Shown one piece after another: positions 10,868 to 24,666 of a stretch of DNA of 64,000 nt. The notes under the pieces were generated by a model. The model was not told the DNA's origin and did not search any database. It saw only the letters and a list, made by a program, of their open reading frames with translations. Source of the DNA: Diadema setosum (Eukaryota; Echinodermata; Echinoidea; Diadematoida; Diadematidae); NCBI RefSeq assembly GCF_964275005.1, contig NC_092696.1, forward strand, positions 24,868,972 through 24,932,971, written 5' to 3'. Each line of letters starts with the position of its first letter. Within the stretch, counting starts at the first letter, position 1. Made by a program: the position numbers and the translations under genes.

Positions 10868-13546
10868 TACGAACTGACACACAGAGTCAGAGACAAAGAG
10901 ACAAACACACACACACACACGTATTGATATGATTTATATAAGTCACGTAGCACTTTAATAGCCGAAGAATTATATAGTATACAAACTGTTCGCAAGGTTC
11001 ACCCTGAAAGACAAACTCTTCTATACGTTTATTTTGTTTTCTTGCGATAGACAATTACAGAAAGCTAAGATGACAAAATGTCTATTTACATTTTGGTATT
11101 TGCTGAGCACTATATATAGTACATTTAAGGCCACATTTTAAAGAGTTTTGTGTAATGCGCCATAATAAGGTCACATGACTTGAAATACATTGCGCGACAT
11201 AAAGATATCAGTAAAATAAACTATATTTGCGAATTTCAATACAATAGGCTATACGACACTTTTATACCGTTGTGTGATGGCCATGAAACTCCTTGAAGTT
11301 ATCTTGAGCAACTGCATTGAAAAGTTGTACACAATATGAATGTACAATGTATGTATGAAGTTTCTGTCAACATATCAATCTTTAAAAAAAAAGGTCATAG
11401 CTTTTTATATTCTTCATAGTTGCTTTTGACAGTTTGTGCAAAACTGAGCATAAAATGCCGATATGGGACGAATAATCAGAGTGTAATATCAACTTTGATA
11501 TTCTCGATTTTAAGTCACTGTGTGTAAAAGTAGCTAACGATTGAATACTGATGGGGCTCCACTTGTTAAAGTTCATTTCCATGCCATTATCAACTTGGTA
11601 TGTTATGAATTCTGTGCAGATTTGATGAAAACATGCGAAACTTTATAATTCCACTTTCTTATGCTTAGAGTCTGCGTCCTACTCTGATGAAACTTCTACT
11701 GTCGTGCTTGTATGATTGTACTTTGCATTTCTTTTTTTTTCTGAGAAAACCTGGAACATGGTATGGAATCGAAATTAAAAGACAGAATCGGCATTATCCA
11801 GGCCTTCTTGGCCTTATAAAACACGTATACATTACTTTAATCGGACTGCAACAGAAGTCATACATCGATGACCTAAAGGCACTACGCAGTGCCGTGGACA
11901 GATGTACAGACTGCCACGTCAACCGATGCATTGCGCATGCGCCATTACCGTGTTTTCCGTCCAGTGCCAAAGTTGATTTGAGGATTTGATATCGCTTTGA
12001 TGATACACTATTGCATGCGCACATCTCTAAATCATCATGCTTATGAGAGCTCAAGAGTTGCAAAATATCTGACTTTGGAAGCATACAGGCTATGTTGCCA
12101 ATGTTTATATTCCCAATGTTTTTGAGTTTATTGAGTGAGCTGGACTACCTGTAACTCTGCATTGATAATGTGCTCGCGGGGTGATAGAGCTAGACTTCAG
12201 TACGTTCAAAACTATCACCCTGAATATCAATTTTCAAAGTTCATTTTGAGCCCGTTTTTGCTAAAAATTTTACTGTTTGAAGCGCAGAGATCGGTACCAT
12301 CAGGCCATAGTAAGAGAGCGCTATTGAATAGACTGTGTATCGATATTACATGTACTATTGATAATCATTATCATCATTATCATCCTCATCGTTGTCGTCG
12401 TCGTCATCATCATCATCTTCATTTTAATGAATGCACCCACATACTTCTTGCGCTGGGCAGTGAATAAAGGAGACGAAAGCAAGCATGCTAAAAAAATGAC
12501 ATGACATCGCAGTGGACATCATTTCACCTTAATAAACATAGCTGACCACTACATTCTTAGCTCTGTCCGAAGTAGTGGCGAAAAAAAAAGAAACATGTTG
12601 GTAATTCCAATGTACAATACACCAATATACCCTCTTCTACGTAAGTATGCGCCCATGCCTTTTGTATGCAATGTTCCATTACATTAGAATGCAACTACTC
12701 TACGTATGCCCCAACCTCTGCTCGAGGGAAACATACAGGGTTCTATTGATTTCGAGTTCTAACAGTATCTTAAAGTTATCTGCAGTTGCAAAACAAAAAC
12801 AAAACAAAACAAAACCCAAGCACAGTGATTTCCCAACAACATAAATATTGAGATTTCACATAAAATGATTTGATGGCAACCTCAGTATAATAGTATGGAG
12901 CGATCCCCCTCCTGCAAGGCGTATGATCAACAAGAGAAAGATAGCAACTGGAAACATGTACTTCAGTACTCCTGTGGACCATGAATGTTTCAGGAGAGCG
13001 AAGTGCGATCGACACTACTAGCGACATCTGTTGGCCAGTATACAGACAGTAGTGCGAGGGCTTTCTTTGACGCGTGGCCCGAACTTATTTCACAGATAAA
13101 ACATAAATTGCAACTTGTCCGCGACGCCTCTTAGGGTCTTCATCACTGATATCTATGTCTCTATCTATTTACAGACAAATCAATGGCCTCTACATGCTAC
13201 GCCATTAGCGACAAGTTTTCTCTCGTGCGCGTCCGGATCACCATTAAAGTACAATACACATCTTCGTATCACCCAATTCAACCATGGGAGTTCGGTGGTC
13301 CGTTCGGTACAGCAGGCAGGCAGTCAATATTCTTCCGCCGGATGTTGAAAGTGACCAACAAACAAACAAACAAACAAAAGCAAAACAATAAGCAAAACAA
13401 AGCAAAACAAAACATCTGGCACTACCATAGGAAACACTACTGCATGAGACTGGAATGGTACTTTAAAAGTGTTGGGCAAAGAACAGGCCGTTTTGATGTG
13501 TCTCTGTAAAAAACAGCGGTTCATAGTTAAGTGAAACATGAAGGCC
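10868..13546. other. Intergenic DNA between PNP-A and PNP-B
   Basis: 2.7 kb downstream of the PNP-B stop codon. It includes a short CA run near 10905 and TCA-type triplets near 12360-12420. Short open frames are present but resemble nothing I know. The 3' UTR of PNP-B should lie in the rightmost part; no certain polyadenylation site was seen. Confidence 0.5.
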
Positions 13547-15532
13547 TCAAGCTTGGTCCATTCTTTCGACAACGCCCATAATGATATCTTGCAGCACCCC
13601 CGCTCGCCATTTTGATATCTCCAACACGTCTTCGTGGCTGACCGTCATGCCGCTGTGGTAGTCGCTGACCACCATGTCCGTCACCAACGCCATACCCAGG
13701 GCCCTCATCCCACAATGCCTTGCGGCAAGGACTTCCGGCACCGTGCTCATTCCTGGAAGGAATAATAAAAACACAGTTATGCTCAATTGTATTCAGCAAA
13801 TCAAATTTTGCATTCACGTGTTCAAATTCTTCACCAATTTTTTTCCTGCATTAGCTAAATCTATACATACGTCTGGGAAAACTTCAAGTAAAATTTACAT
13901 TTCTAGTCTGTGGCTTAGAACTCCAGGAGACGTTTTGGCCCAGTGATAAAGTGGATACCATTAATCATGATGTTTCTCAGTTCCTAATCGATTGCTGGGG
14001 TTGAGGAAAATGCCAGTGAGAGAAGGCCACTGTGTCTTAAATTTCCTACCGACAACATCGCCTCCAAGAGCCCGAAGATACCGACACTCCGCCGGGGTTT
14101 CGAAGGAGGGGCCGCTGACCATCACGTACACGCCCTGTTTGATGATCGACGCCATGTGAAGGTTTTCCACCACCTTAAGCGTCGACTTCTGGAGCTCGGC
14201 ATCGTAGGCGCCGTTCATGTCGGGAAAGCGCCCTCCAAACCTGGTGACGAAGAGAAACAAATACAACAGGTTTCTCTCTTGCAGAGTCGAAATTTCAATT
14301 TGACGTATGCGTCTAGTTTTCAGCATGACTTCATAGGCTAAGTCTCACATCAGTACATGGAAATGAAAATAGCATTCGCGAGCAAAGTTATTTTGAATAA
14401 ATCGAGGAAATTAAGAATTTCGGCTTAATAAGAACTAGTAGGCTATAATTCAGATTATATGATAAGGACCCATGAAATTTGGAGACTGCAGTGCACTCCT
14501 GTATTTATAAAAAAAAAAAAAAACCACCCAGATTTAAGATAACTAAAACACGTATATTTTTTAAGTGGTGAAACATCGATGTAAGCGTCAGGATCTCTGA
14601 GATAGGTTTGAGCTGAAAAGCCTCTTTTCAAAATCAAATTAAAAATATCTTTAATTGATGCACTGAATCTCTCGTACATTTGAATCTTCATATTTAAAGA
14701 TCTCTGCAGGATATCATCAACCGGCGTAAGACTTTCATCACTTCCCTGTCCAAACAGATTAACTCATCTACCTTAATTAGTGCTTGATTTATTCAGAAAG
14801 CATGGTGACTGCCGACTGGATCTCTTCATCTTCTCGATGAGGAAGAGCTCAACAAGAAGAATGAAAAATAGATTTGATATGCTCGGCTACACAGGTACGG
14901 ACAGGTTGCAAGCTTGTGGCAATACCTGTAAATAATTCCGCCTTCGTCTACGGAATGCCATCAAATGACAAGTAAAGATGAAACATTATTCCTGAAAATC
15001 TGTTAAATATTTATGTCACACTTCCAGAGATTAAAAAAAGAGTATGAACAGTTTCGTCTTCCTCTTGCTGTTATTTCTTCTGTCAACAAATTTTCCCTTC
15101 TATCTCCGTGTTTTAATGTTTGATCTGCTTTTCTTTCTGTTGTCTGTGTAATATATTATTTCCCTCCTTCTTGCTAAAATCGGGGCACTGTTGTATAGTG
15201 GATAAGACTTTGAATTAGAGCTTATGATACTGAAGAGGCTATCACGGATAAATAGAAATCTTAAATATGATGCTTTATTTCTATAGCTTAAACTTTAAAA
15301 TGTTATTATTATCTTTGTGATCATCACAAATCTTGCGATAATTGAAGGCCCACAATGATGATGATGATAATAATAATTAGTAGTAGTCATCATCATTGGT
15401 ACCGTTATCAACTTGTCATCGTATTACTATCATGACTGCTGCTGCTGCTGCTACTACTACTACTACCACTATCATTACTGGTACTACTACTACTACTACT
15501 ACTGCTACTACTACTACTGCTGCTACTACTAT

Positions 15533-15568
<36 letters not shown>

Positions 15569-15569
15569 G

Positions 15570-15601
<32 letters not shown>

Positions 15602-15631
15602 ATGTACTACTACTACTACTACTACTACATG

Positions 15632-15693
<62 letters not shown>

Positions 15694-18600
15694 ATACATC
15701 TGAATAATTATGTTCTCATGATAAATAGAATTATCATTTGTGATGTCAGTGTAATATTTTGTTTCAAATTCTACAAAAGATCATAAGAATAAAGTCACGT
15801 GGTCACCTGTCATGATTCTTTCCTGTGAGGGGGTTGATTCCGGAGAGTGTTGGTATTCCGATATGATCGATGAGCAGCATGATATCGCCGACCTTGTAGG
15901 CGGGGTTCAGTCCCCCACAGGCTGTGGTAACAATCAGCGTCTCTACGCCCAATAATTTCATCACTCGTATGGGGGCGATGACCTTAGGAGAGAGAGAGAG
16001 GATCCGGGTCATGCAAACAGGTCAAAGTGCAATTCCACGCCATGTTCAAGTTGGGTATTTGATAGGTATGATAGAATCAGACCGACAGAATGATAGAAGA
16101 TATGGAATATACCAAAAAAAAAAAAAAAAAAAAAAACTTACCCACATCCAGTGATATAAGAAGCAACTACATGCGCACACTGGAGGAGGTGATGATGTGT
16201 TACCATCTTACAAGTCCCCAATTGAACTGTACATCAATCTTCACAATTTTTGTACATGGAAATCAACAAAAAATGATGTTTGGCATCTTGTAATATCCTA
16301 ACAAAGATCAATTTTAAATGAATTTGTGAAACACACAACTTTGATCCTGGTCTGCAGCTTTCAAGAACTAATCCTTAAAGTTATTTTCGTGTATCACTCC
16401 ATTAACACTATATTCACAAAGTAACTGGCAGAATGAAGGCTATACAGAAATGAGAATGATAAAGATATTCGCATGTGTAAGGCTGGTAGCTGACAAACAG
16501 TAGGATGTACGAATACAAAAGAGATAAAAAGCGATACTGAGTAGATAAAGTGATGGCACAGGGCAGGAAGACAAAAATGGAGACAGCGAGAAAGAATGAT
16601 GGTAATATAAAGTTGAGGACCCAAGAGCGATGAGAAAAAAATAATAAAATGCGAGTGCGTGACCACGAGCATCGTAATGGCACTGATGATGGTGCCCACG
16701 GCAATGTTAATGATGTAGATAATTGCTTTCGCCGGAGTTAATATTAACTACTGCAGTCAATTCATAGTTATCTTCATCATTAACTATACATTTATCACTC
16801 AAGTCTTTCAGTTCTGCTGATCTAAAAACAATGATGTGCAACTATACATTTCATTTCCCTCACTATTTTCTCTGCTTTGAGTGTAACGATTGGTAAACGC
16901 AACAATTCATTTGCTTTCGTACATTTGCATGCAAAAAGAAATTGACATATATTTTCATTTCAGTCGTTTTACTTTGGCGTAATACTTCCTCTTACTCCAC
17001 CCTTCCCATACATTTCGTACTACCGTCCTACATCCCATATCATCTTCGGGGGGGGGGGGGTGGGGGGGAGGCACTAGTGATGATAGGTTTGTTCCTACCT
17101 TCCAGGCGGGGTAGCCTTCGTAGAGATGAAATCGCCCCTGCATCATCACAACCTGCTTTCCCATGAGCGTCCCGAACGCAAACTGACCAATGTGACCTTC
17201 AACTGTGTTTAAACGAGAATAGAGCAAGGTTAGTGCAAATGTCTTATTCAAATATTATAGACAAATATTAATGCTTTTTCAGCGAATTGTCAAATATAAA
17301 GAGTTATACAACATCATAACAAGAAGACTAAACTCTGTGGTGTCATAGAAATTATGATCATTTCATTTCTCAAGTGAATTGATACATTTTTGTGGTCGAT
17401 TTCTTTCTTTCTTTCTTTGAGATTTTTTTTTTTTTCAGTATACAGTATATATTTATCCAGGGTAGATTTTTACGTATAATGTTTATCAATATCATCCATC
17501 AGTATATTATTATCCTATATAGTAATGTACATAAACCTGAGTAAAGAGGGCAACTGTGCTCACAAGACCTCGCCCAAGGATGTGAATACCAAGCAGGATT
17601 CGAACTGAGGACCTAGCTATGTAAGCTTTTTGGTTGCTTCAATTCTTCAGTCTGAGCCTATGAGCCAGGATTCAAATCTGACTGAATTCTAGACTTTGAT
17701 GGATTGACGGATAAGGAATATTCTAGCAACGTGTTTTCTTTACCTTCATGTCAAACTTGCACTTAACTAAAATGAAGAACTCCCACATATTAGAATATTT
17801 AATATTTTAACTTTTTAAGGGCATCGCTGTGTATTGGTCTGTTTCCAAATCTGTTTTATCGTTTTGTTTTGGGTTTGTTTGTTTGTTTGTTTGTTTGTTT
17901 TTTCGAAATGTCAAATTACCATCTTTAGATAACATCTGAATGCTCAGGGGACCAATCAAACCACTTCACGATTGTTTGTCTACACTGCATGTAACGCTAT
18001 CAATTTCCCCATGGTTTGTGTATGCCTCTAGAGATTATTATTGTAATACACATTCAATAATGAATAAAACAGATATTGATATCTTCTTTACGGTAATCTG
18101 TCTTCTTCCAATTGAGAAGATTTCCCTCAGGTACGACAGCTCCCCCACATTATACAAGTTGCGATATCCAGCAGTAATCATTTATATCAAGCAGGGCGAT
18201 GTGGTATAGTGGAAAAGACTCCCGACTCCCAATCGGACGAATCCCGTGATTCCCCCCCCCCCTGCTTGCATCCTTGGACAAGGTGTATTTACCCATCACG
18301 CCCCCCTCGACCCAGGATTATAAATACATATCTGGCAACTCCACAGAGTAACAATAATGGTAGGGCCCTCTGGTAGAGCAGTAACAACACTGAAGAGGCT
18401 ACCACGGATAAATAAAACCTTACGATCGTTTACAGTTCACATTTCAGTTCAACCTACCAGTACTGACGGGAAAGTTCTGAATCTTCTCGTAGGGAATGTT
18501 GTACCTCTCCTCCAGTTTGTTTGCCATCTCCGCCAGACCACTGCCACAGATGATACCAATTTTCGGACGATGCGGTTGCCGTGACAACAGATATTCTGCC

Positions 18601-21600
18601 ATGGCCTCATAATCCTCGTAGGTGTATCTGACGACAATAAAAGCACCATAACCATAGACACTATATTTTAGAATAATTTCCTTTGTATTCATATACACCA
18701 AGATTAAAAAAGAAGAAGATGACGATTACATTATTGAAGCGATGATAATGATAGTGACGTATGTAGTATTGCACACGGAGAAACATTATAAAGAAGTGGA
18801 AACACATACTAGTACATGACGGCACTATCATATTATTTACAGCATGAATCATATCTCATGGAAGAGAAGGTTTAAAGGTTCCCTGAAATACAAATGCATG
18901 TTGATTTGTGTTGATTTATGATACCCTTAACATCACTTTTGCGGTGAAACGAATATCTAGAAACATTCCATATATTTTTAACTATTTTTTCTTCTAGTTT
19001 TCTTCAGATTACTTGATACGCCTACAACAACAAAATCCTTCCAAACCGATATTCCTGTTGTGACCTCATCTGTCAATCATTGCTAAAGTACTGATATGTT
19101 TAACAAGAGACAATGGAATCAATGCACCTCCCCCTCGACTCAGCATAACTTGCATTTTTCCTCGCCATGTCTTTTGTTAGTTACATTAATATCGCAGAAA
19201 CATGCAAGTTATGCTGAGTCGAGGGGATGGTGCATTGATTCCATTGTCTCTTGTTAAACATATCAGTACTTATTCATTAAGCAATGATTGACAGATGAGG
19301 TCACAACAGAAATATTGCCTTGGGAGGATTTTTTTAACATGCATTTGTATTTCAGAGAACCTTTAGGCTGCTTTTATCATTAACCAAAACTGTCATTTTC
19401 GGTAAATTTCTACAAGTGAGTAGGAAAGGAGTTCAGCGATGACATTAATTTCCTTTAATCTGTTTGTCTGGTTGTTACCAATAATAACTGTTTGCTTAAA
19501 GCATGTGAAACATTAAAATATATTATACATCTTAATTTACATCGGACTTAAATCAAACCTCTATAATGTTCTGTTTGTTAGATTTTACTGAATTTATCTA
19601 GGTCAAATCAATATTGCATGCCCTTTTAGTAAAACTATAAAAAGCCAACTATACCATCACATGCATTATGTCAAAGTCCTTGACACATGCACATGCACGT
19701 ACAGCTCTGGTATGCCATGCGTGAAGACAATGAGGAAACTGTTTGGTAATACAGTACAGTCGTATTTCAATACAATGCGTTTCTTCCCTGCTTCGGTGAG
19801 TAGACTGCATTCTAAATACTAAAATTATTATTGTCTGATAACGCTGATATCACAGACACTTATATTACGCAGGTGTTATCCAAAATTAAAGGGACCCACC
19901 GCTCTGTGTTCAGGTTGACTTCAACATAGAGTAAAATAAAATCTTTGGCAGAGTTTCATTACACTCGGATAAAATATTAAGAGAGTAATGGAATATTGTA
20001 GAAACATTGATATTAGTCACAAATACATGTAAAAATTAGATAGAATTATGACACGCAATCACTTAACACTAAAATTTACTAATTAACAAGAATCCAGTAA
20101 AATAAAAATCATTCTTTGTTTTAACAATTTCCTATGTTCATCCCCCTCTTGCTTATTATTCATTTCATTTATAATCATTGTCATTTCTTTAACAAAATAT
20201 GCATATTATATAAATTATACATATTATATACAATCGTATGTAAGTGTGTGTGTGCGTAGGCATATATACAAATGTATTATTATTATTATATATATAAGGT
20301 CTTATTATCAAGGTCTTATTATCGGGTTGTTTTTTTGTTTCTGTTTTTTGTTTTTTTGTCTTTGTTAAATCCCCCCATCAATTCATTCTTGGACTTTTGG
20401 AAGGAGTTTTCATCACTGTTTTCATCACTGTTTTCACTGTTTAAGCCCTCTACTACTGTAAAAGTGGATATTTTCGCGTGACTAATTTTTCGCTCTTGGT
20501 CAAGCGTGTGCACTCTCTGGATCATTGGAAACTTGTTGCGCGATCTCAGTATAACGCGCTTTACCAGTGTGCAGTGACGCACCTCCATTGTGACACCATT
20601 GGATTTGAAGGAATCAACGCAATCTTTAATTGTGACGTTATTGGAGTCAAAGAAAAGTAAAACAACGTGTGAATTCCATCGCTTCTATCGCGGGATTATG
20701 TTGACACTTAAGTGCGAAACGGCTAGCAGAGAGTAGTGTTTAGTATAGGTCAGGTCAGGAATAATCAACCCTGCTACTAGTATCACGTAACCTAGTACAA
20801 CCTGCCACGTGGTCCCACTGCCTTGTGGTTATCTTCGGGAGAAGAAAAGGCTAAGGAGTAAACCCTACAGAAATCCGGAGTGGAGTCCCTAAGGCGGTCG
20901 AGCAACGTATTGCGTTACCTTCCGGCAACTCCTGCAGCTGTGCTGGTGCCAAATTGTATTGGTTCATCCTTTCCTTTGGACTACATCAGCAACGCCGAGA
21001 GGGGGAACTTGACGTATGGGCAGCACAAGTTCTCCACTTCACATCAGCCCAGGCTCGTAGCACTCTGGAGAAGACACTCCAGCGACGTCTTAAGACGTCG
21101 ACACCATGTAAGAAGGAGAAGTTAAGAAGTGAAAATGAAGACTCCAACTCTTCGGCTAGCAACCTGGAACGTTCGAACCATGTGCCCTGGTTTTAATAAC
21201 GACATCGAACAGATTAATGATGCCCGAAAGACTGCGGTTATCGACAAGGAACTATCAAGACTAAATGTTGACATTGCCTGTCTGCAGGAGACCCGTCTGG
21301 CAGACAGTGGTTCTATCAAGGAAGCCAATTACACCTTCTTTTGGAAGGGTCTGTCACAGGACGACCCAAGACAGCACGGGGTGGGCTTCGCAGTGAAGAA
21401 CTCTCTGGTTTCCACCATTGAACCACCAACTGGCGGGACAGAGAGAATACTCACTCTGCGTTTGTCTACAACAGTGGGCTTCATCAACATCTTCAGCATT
21501 TATGCACCGACACTCTGCTCCACCTCAGAGACTAAAGACCAGTTCTATGAAGAATTGGATGAGATGATATCCAGGATCCCCAGCACTGAAGGACTTTATC

Positions 21601-24600
21601 TTCTAGGAGATTTTAATGCTAGAGTGGGAGCTGACTACAACACCTGGTCTTCCTGCCTCGGCCACCAAGGCACGGGAAAGATGAATGATAATGGACAGCG
21701 GCTGCTGGAGCTGTGCTGCCATCGTGGTCTGTGTGTGACAAACACCTATTTCAAAGGTAAAGAACGCCACAAAGTCTCCTGGAGACATCCACGGTCTCAA
21801 CACTGGCACCAACTTGATCTTGTCATCACCAAGCGTACAGACCTTAGCAGTGTTCTCCACACACGGAGCTATCACAGCGCAGACTGCGACTCAGATCACT
21901 CCCTCGTCAGTAGCAAAGTGAGATTGATGACAAAGAAAATACATCGAACCAAAACCAAAGGTCTCCCACGCATCAACACCTGCTGCATCAACGACCTCGA
22001 GAGATGTCGACGATTTCATGACACGTTCAGTGAGAAAATGATCACTTCAATTCCAAATGACAATGATATTGATAGTAAATGGTGCCACCTTAGGGATACT
22101 ATCTACTCCTCAGCCTTCTCTGTGTTCGGGAAGAAGGAACGTCGGAGCGAAGATTGGTACGAAACTCACTGGGATGTGATGCAATCAGATGTTGAAGCCA
22201 AGAGGAAAGCCCTGCTGGCCTACAAGCAGAACCCCATCTCTAGCACACATGATGTCCTAAGAACTGCTCGCAACAAGGTTCAACAGACTGCGCGCCGTTG
22301 TGCTAATGACTACTGGTTGAACCTGTGCCGCAGGATTCAGACAGCTGCAGTCAGCGGAAATACCAGGGACATGTACGACAGCATTAAAGCTGCAATCGGT
22401 CCCACCGCCATCAAGACTGCACCACTGAAGACAAAGACTGGAGAAGCCATCACAGATCAATGTAAGCAGCTTGAACGCTGGGTAGAACATTGCCTGGAAC
22501 TTTATGCAGCCCAAAATAAGGTAACAGATGCTGCCTTGGACACCTTACCTAGCCTTTCAATCATGGAGGAGCTGGATGCCCTGCCTACAAAAGAAGAACT
22601 CAGCAAAGCCATTAACCGTCTATCCTGCGGGAAGGCTCCTGGAAATGATGGTATCCCACCAGAAGTTCTAAAGAGCGGCAAGCCAGTACTACTGCAACAT
22701 CTCCATGAGCTCTTGTGTCTTTGCTGGGAAAAAGGCCACGTACCCCAAGATATGCGTGATGCCAGTATCATCACTGTCTACAAGAACAGGGGAGACCGCA
22801 GCGACTGCAACAACTATAGAGGCATCTCTCTCCTAAGTGTTGTGGGAAAAGTCTTCGCACGTGTAGTTCTGGCACGCCTGCAGAGTCTTGCCTCCCGGGT
22901 GTATCCAGAGTCACAGTGCGGCTTCAGGGCAGGCCGATCTACAGTAGACATGATCTTCTCACTACGCCAGCTGCAGGAGAAGTGCCGTGAGCAGCAAAAG
23001 CCGCTGTACATTGCCTTCATAGACCTGACGAAAGCCTTTGACCTGGTCAGCCGAAGTGGACTCTTTAGTCTCCTGCTGAGGATTGGATGCCCCCCGAGAC
23101 TGCTCCAAATTATCATTTCCTTTCACGAGAACATGCAAAGTAGAGTCTGCTACAACGGGAGAACTTCTGATGCCTTCCCTGTGAACAGCGGTGTGAAGCA
23201 AGGCTGTGTCCTCGCACCGACACTTTTCGGAATCTTCTTCTCCATGCTCCTTCAGTACGCCTTTGTTGACTGCACAGAGGGAATCTACATCCGTACCAGA
23301 GCGGATGGGAAGCTATTCAACATCGCCCGACTGCATGCCAGAACCAAAGTTAGAGAGGTTCTTATCCAAGAAATGCTGTTCGCTGACGACGCTGCTCTGG
23401 TATCGCACACAGAAGCGGGATTGCAGAGGCTTGTTGATTGTCTGTCCCATGCCTGTAACGAATTTGGACTAACCATCAGCCTGAAAAAGACTAAGATCTT
23501 GACCCAAGGCACTGACTCTCCTCCAGACATCTCCATTAATGTCACACATCTGGAAGAAGTGGACTCTTTCACCTACCTTGGTTCAGCAATCTCCAGTTCC
23601 CTCTCCCTTGACAATGAGATAAGCAATAGGATAGGGAAAGCTACTGCAGTCATGGCCAAACTGAACAGGCGCGTATGGAACAACAGTCAGCTGACCAAGA
23701 ACACCAAGCTCTGCGTTTACCAAGCCTGCGTCCTCAGCACCCTGCTATACGGCTCTGAGTCCTGGGCAACATATGCTAGCCAGGAGAAGAGGCTCAACAC
23801 CTTTCACCTCCGTTGCCTCAGACGACTCCTGCACATAAAATGGCAGGATAGGGTGACAAATGCAGAGGTCCTCCAGCGTGCCGGCATTCCCAGCATGTTT
23901 TCACTCCTCAGCCAGAGACGCCTGAAGTGGTTGGGTCATGTGCGTCGAATGGAACCAGGTCGCATCCCGAAGGACATGCTGTATGGAGAGCTAAGCGAGG
24001 GGTCTCGTCCCATGAGAAGGCCGCATCTCCGCTTCAAAGATGTGTGCAAACGTGACATGAAGACGATGGACATCAACACCAACACATGGGAAGGTGTAGC
24101 TGAAGATCGTCCGCTATGGAGAGGCACCGTCAGGGAGGGCGTTCAGAGAGCTGAAGCTGTAAGGCACGTACAGCAGACCGACAGGAGAGCTAAGAGAAAG
24201 GCACGGGCAGTCTTAGTATTGGCCCCAACAGACTTCATCTGCTGCAAGTGCTCTAAGGATTGCCATTCAAGAGTGGGGCTTTACAGCCACTCAAGGCAGT
24301 GCAAACTTCTTGCCTAGCTAGTGCTACGCCATCGTTTCTCGAGACGAATGGATGCCAACCATATATGTATATATATAAACATGTTGCAAATTCACGTATT
24401 GGCTTCAATATAACGAAGAATCAAGAAATAAACTGGTAATGCATTATTTGCCAATAAAGAATGAGTTTATTGTACTCAAATTTTCGGTGTCCTTCCCCGT
24501 TGAGACTCCTGAAGAAGGTGGAGGCCACCGAAAATTTGAGTACAATAAACTCATTCTTTATTGGCGAAATAATGCATTACTAGTTTATTTCTTGATTCTT

Positions 24601-24628
24601 CGTTGTATATATATATATATATATATTA

Positions 24629-24666
<38 letters not shown>

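Larger units (their letters stand above)
14241..15806 (-). other. PNP-B intron 4
   Basis: 1.57-kb intron (GTGACC..CACCAG on the minus strand). It holds a truncated SINE piece (15181-15262) and a long trinucleotide microsatellite (15428-15705). The rest is unremarkable. Confidence 0.8.
17203..18457 (-). other. PNP-B intron 2
   Basis: 1.26-kb intron containing two SINE copies in opposite orientation (17525-17680 and 18191-18425) and a GTTT run near 17875. It is twice as long as intron 2 of PNP-A, and the SINEs account for part of the difference. Confidence 0.75.

Noticed and set aside
11794-12084. 96-codon minus-strand frame downstream of PNP-B
   Set aside because: No recognisable family, no splice context, overlapping frames on both strands; likely chance.
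15396-15707. Open frames of poly-Thr and poly-Tyr
   Set aside because: They are translations of a trinucleotide microsatellite.
18191-18260. tRNA gene
   Set aside because: A- and B-box-like motifs are present, but the sequence continues into a SINE body and no sound cloverleaf is seen.
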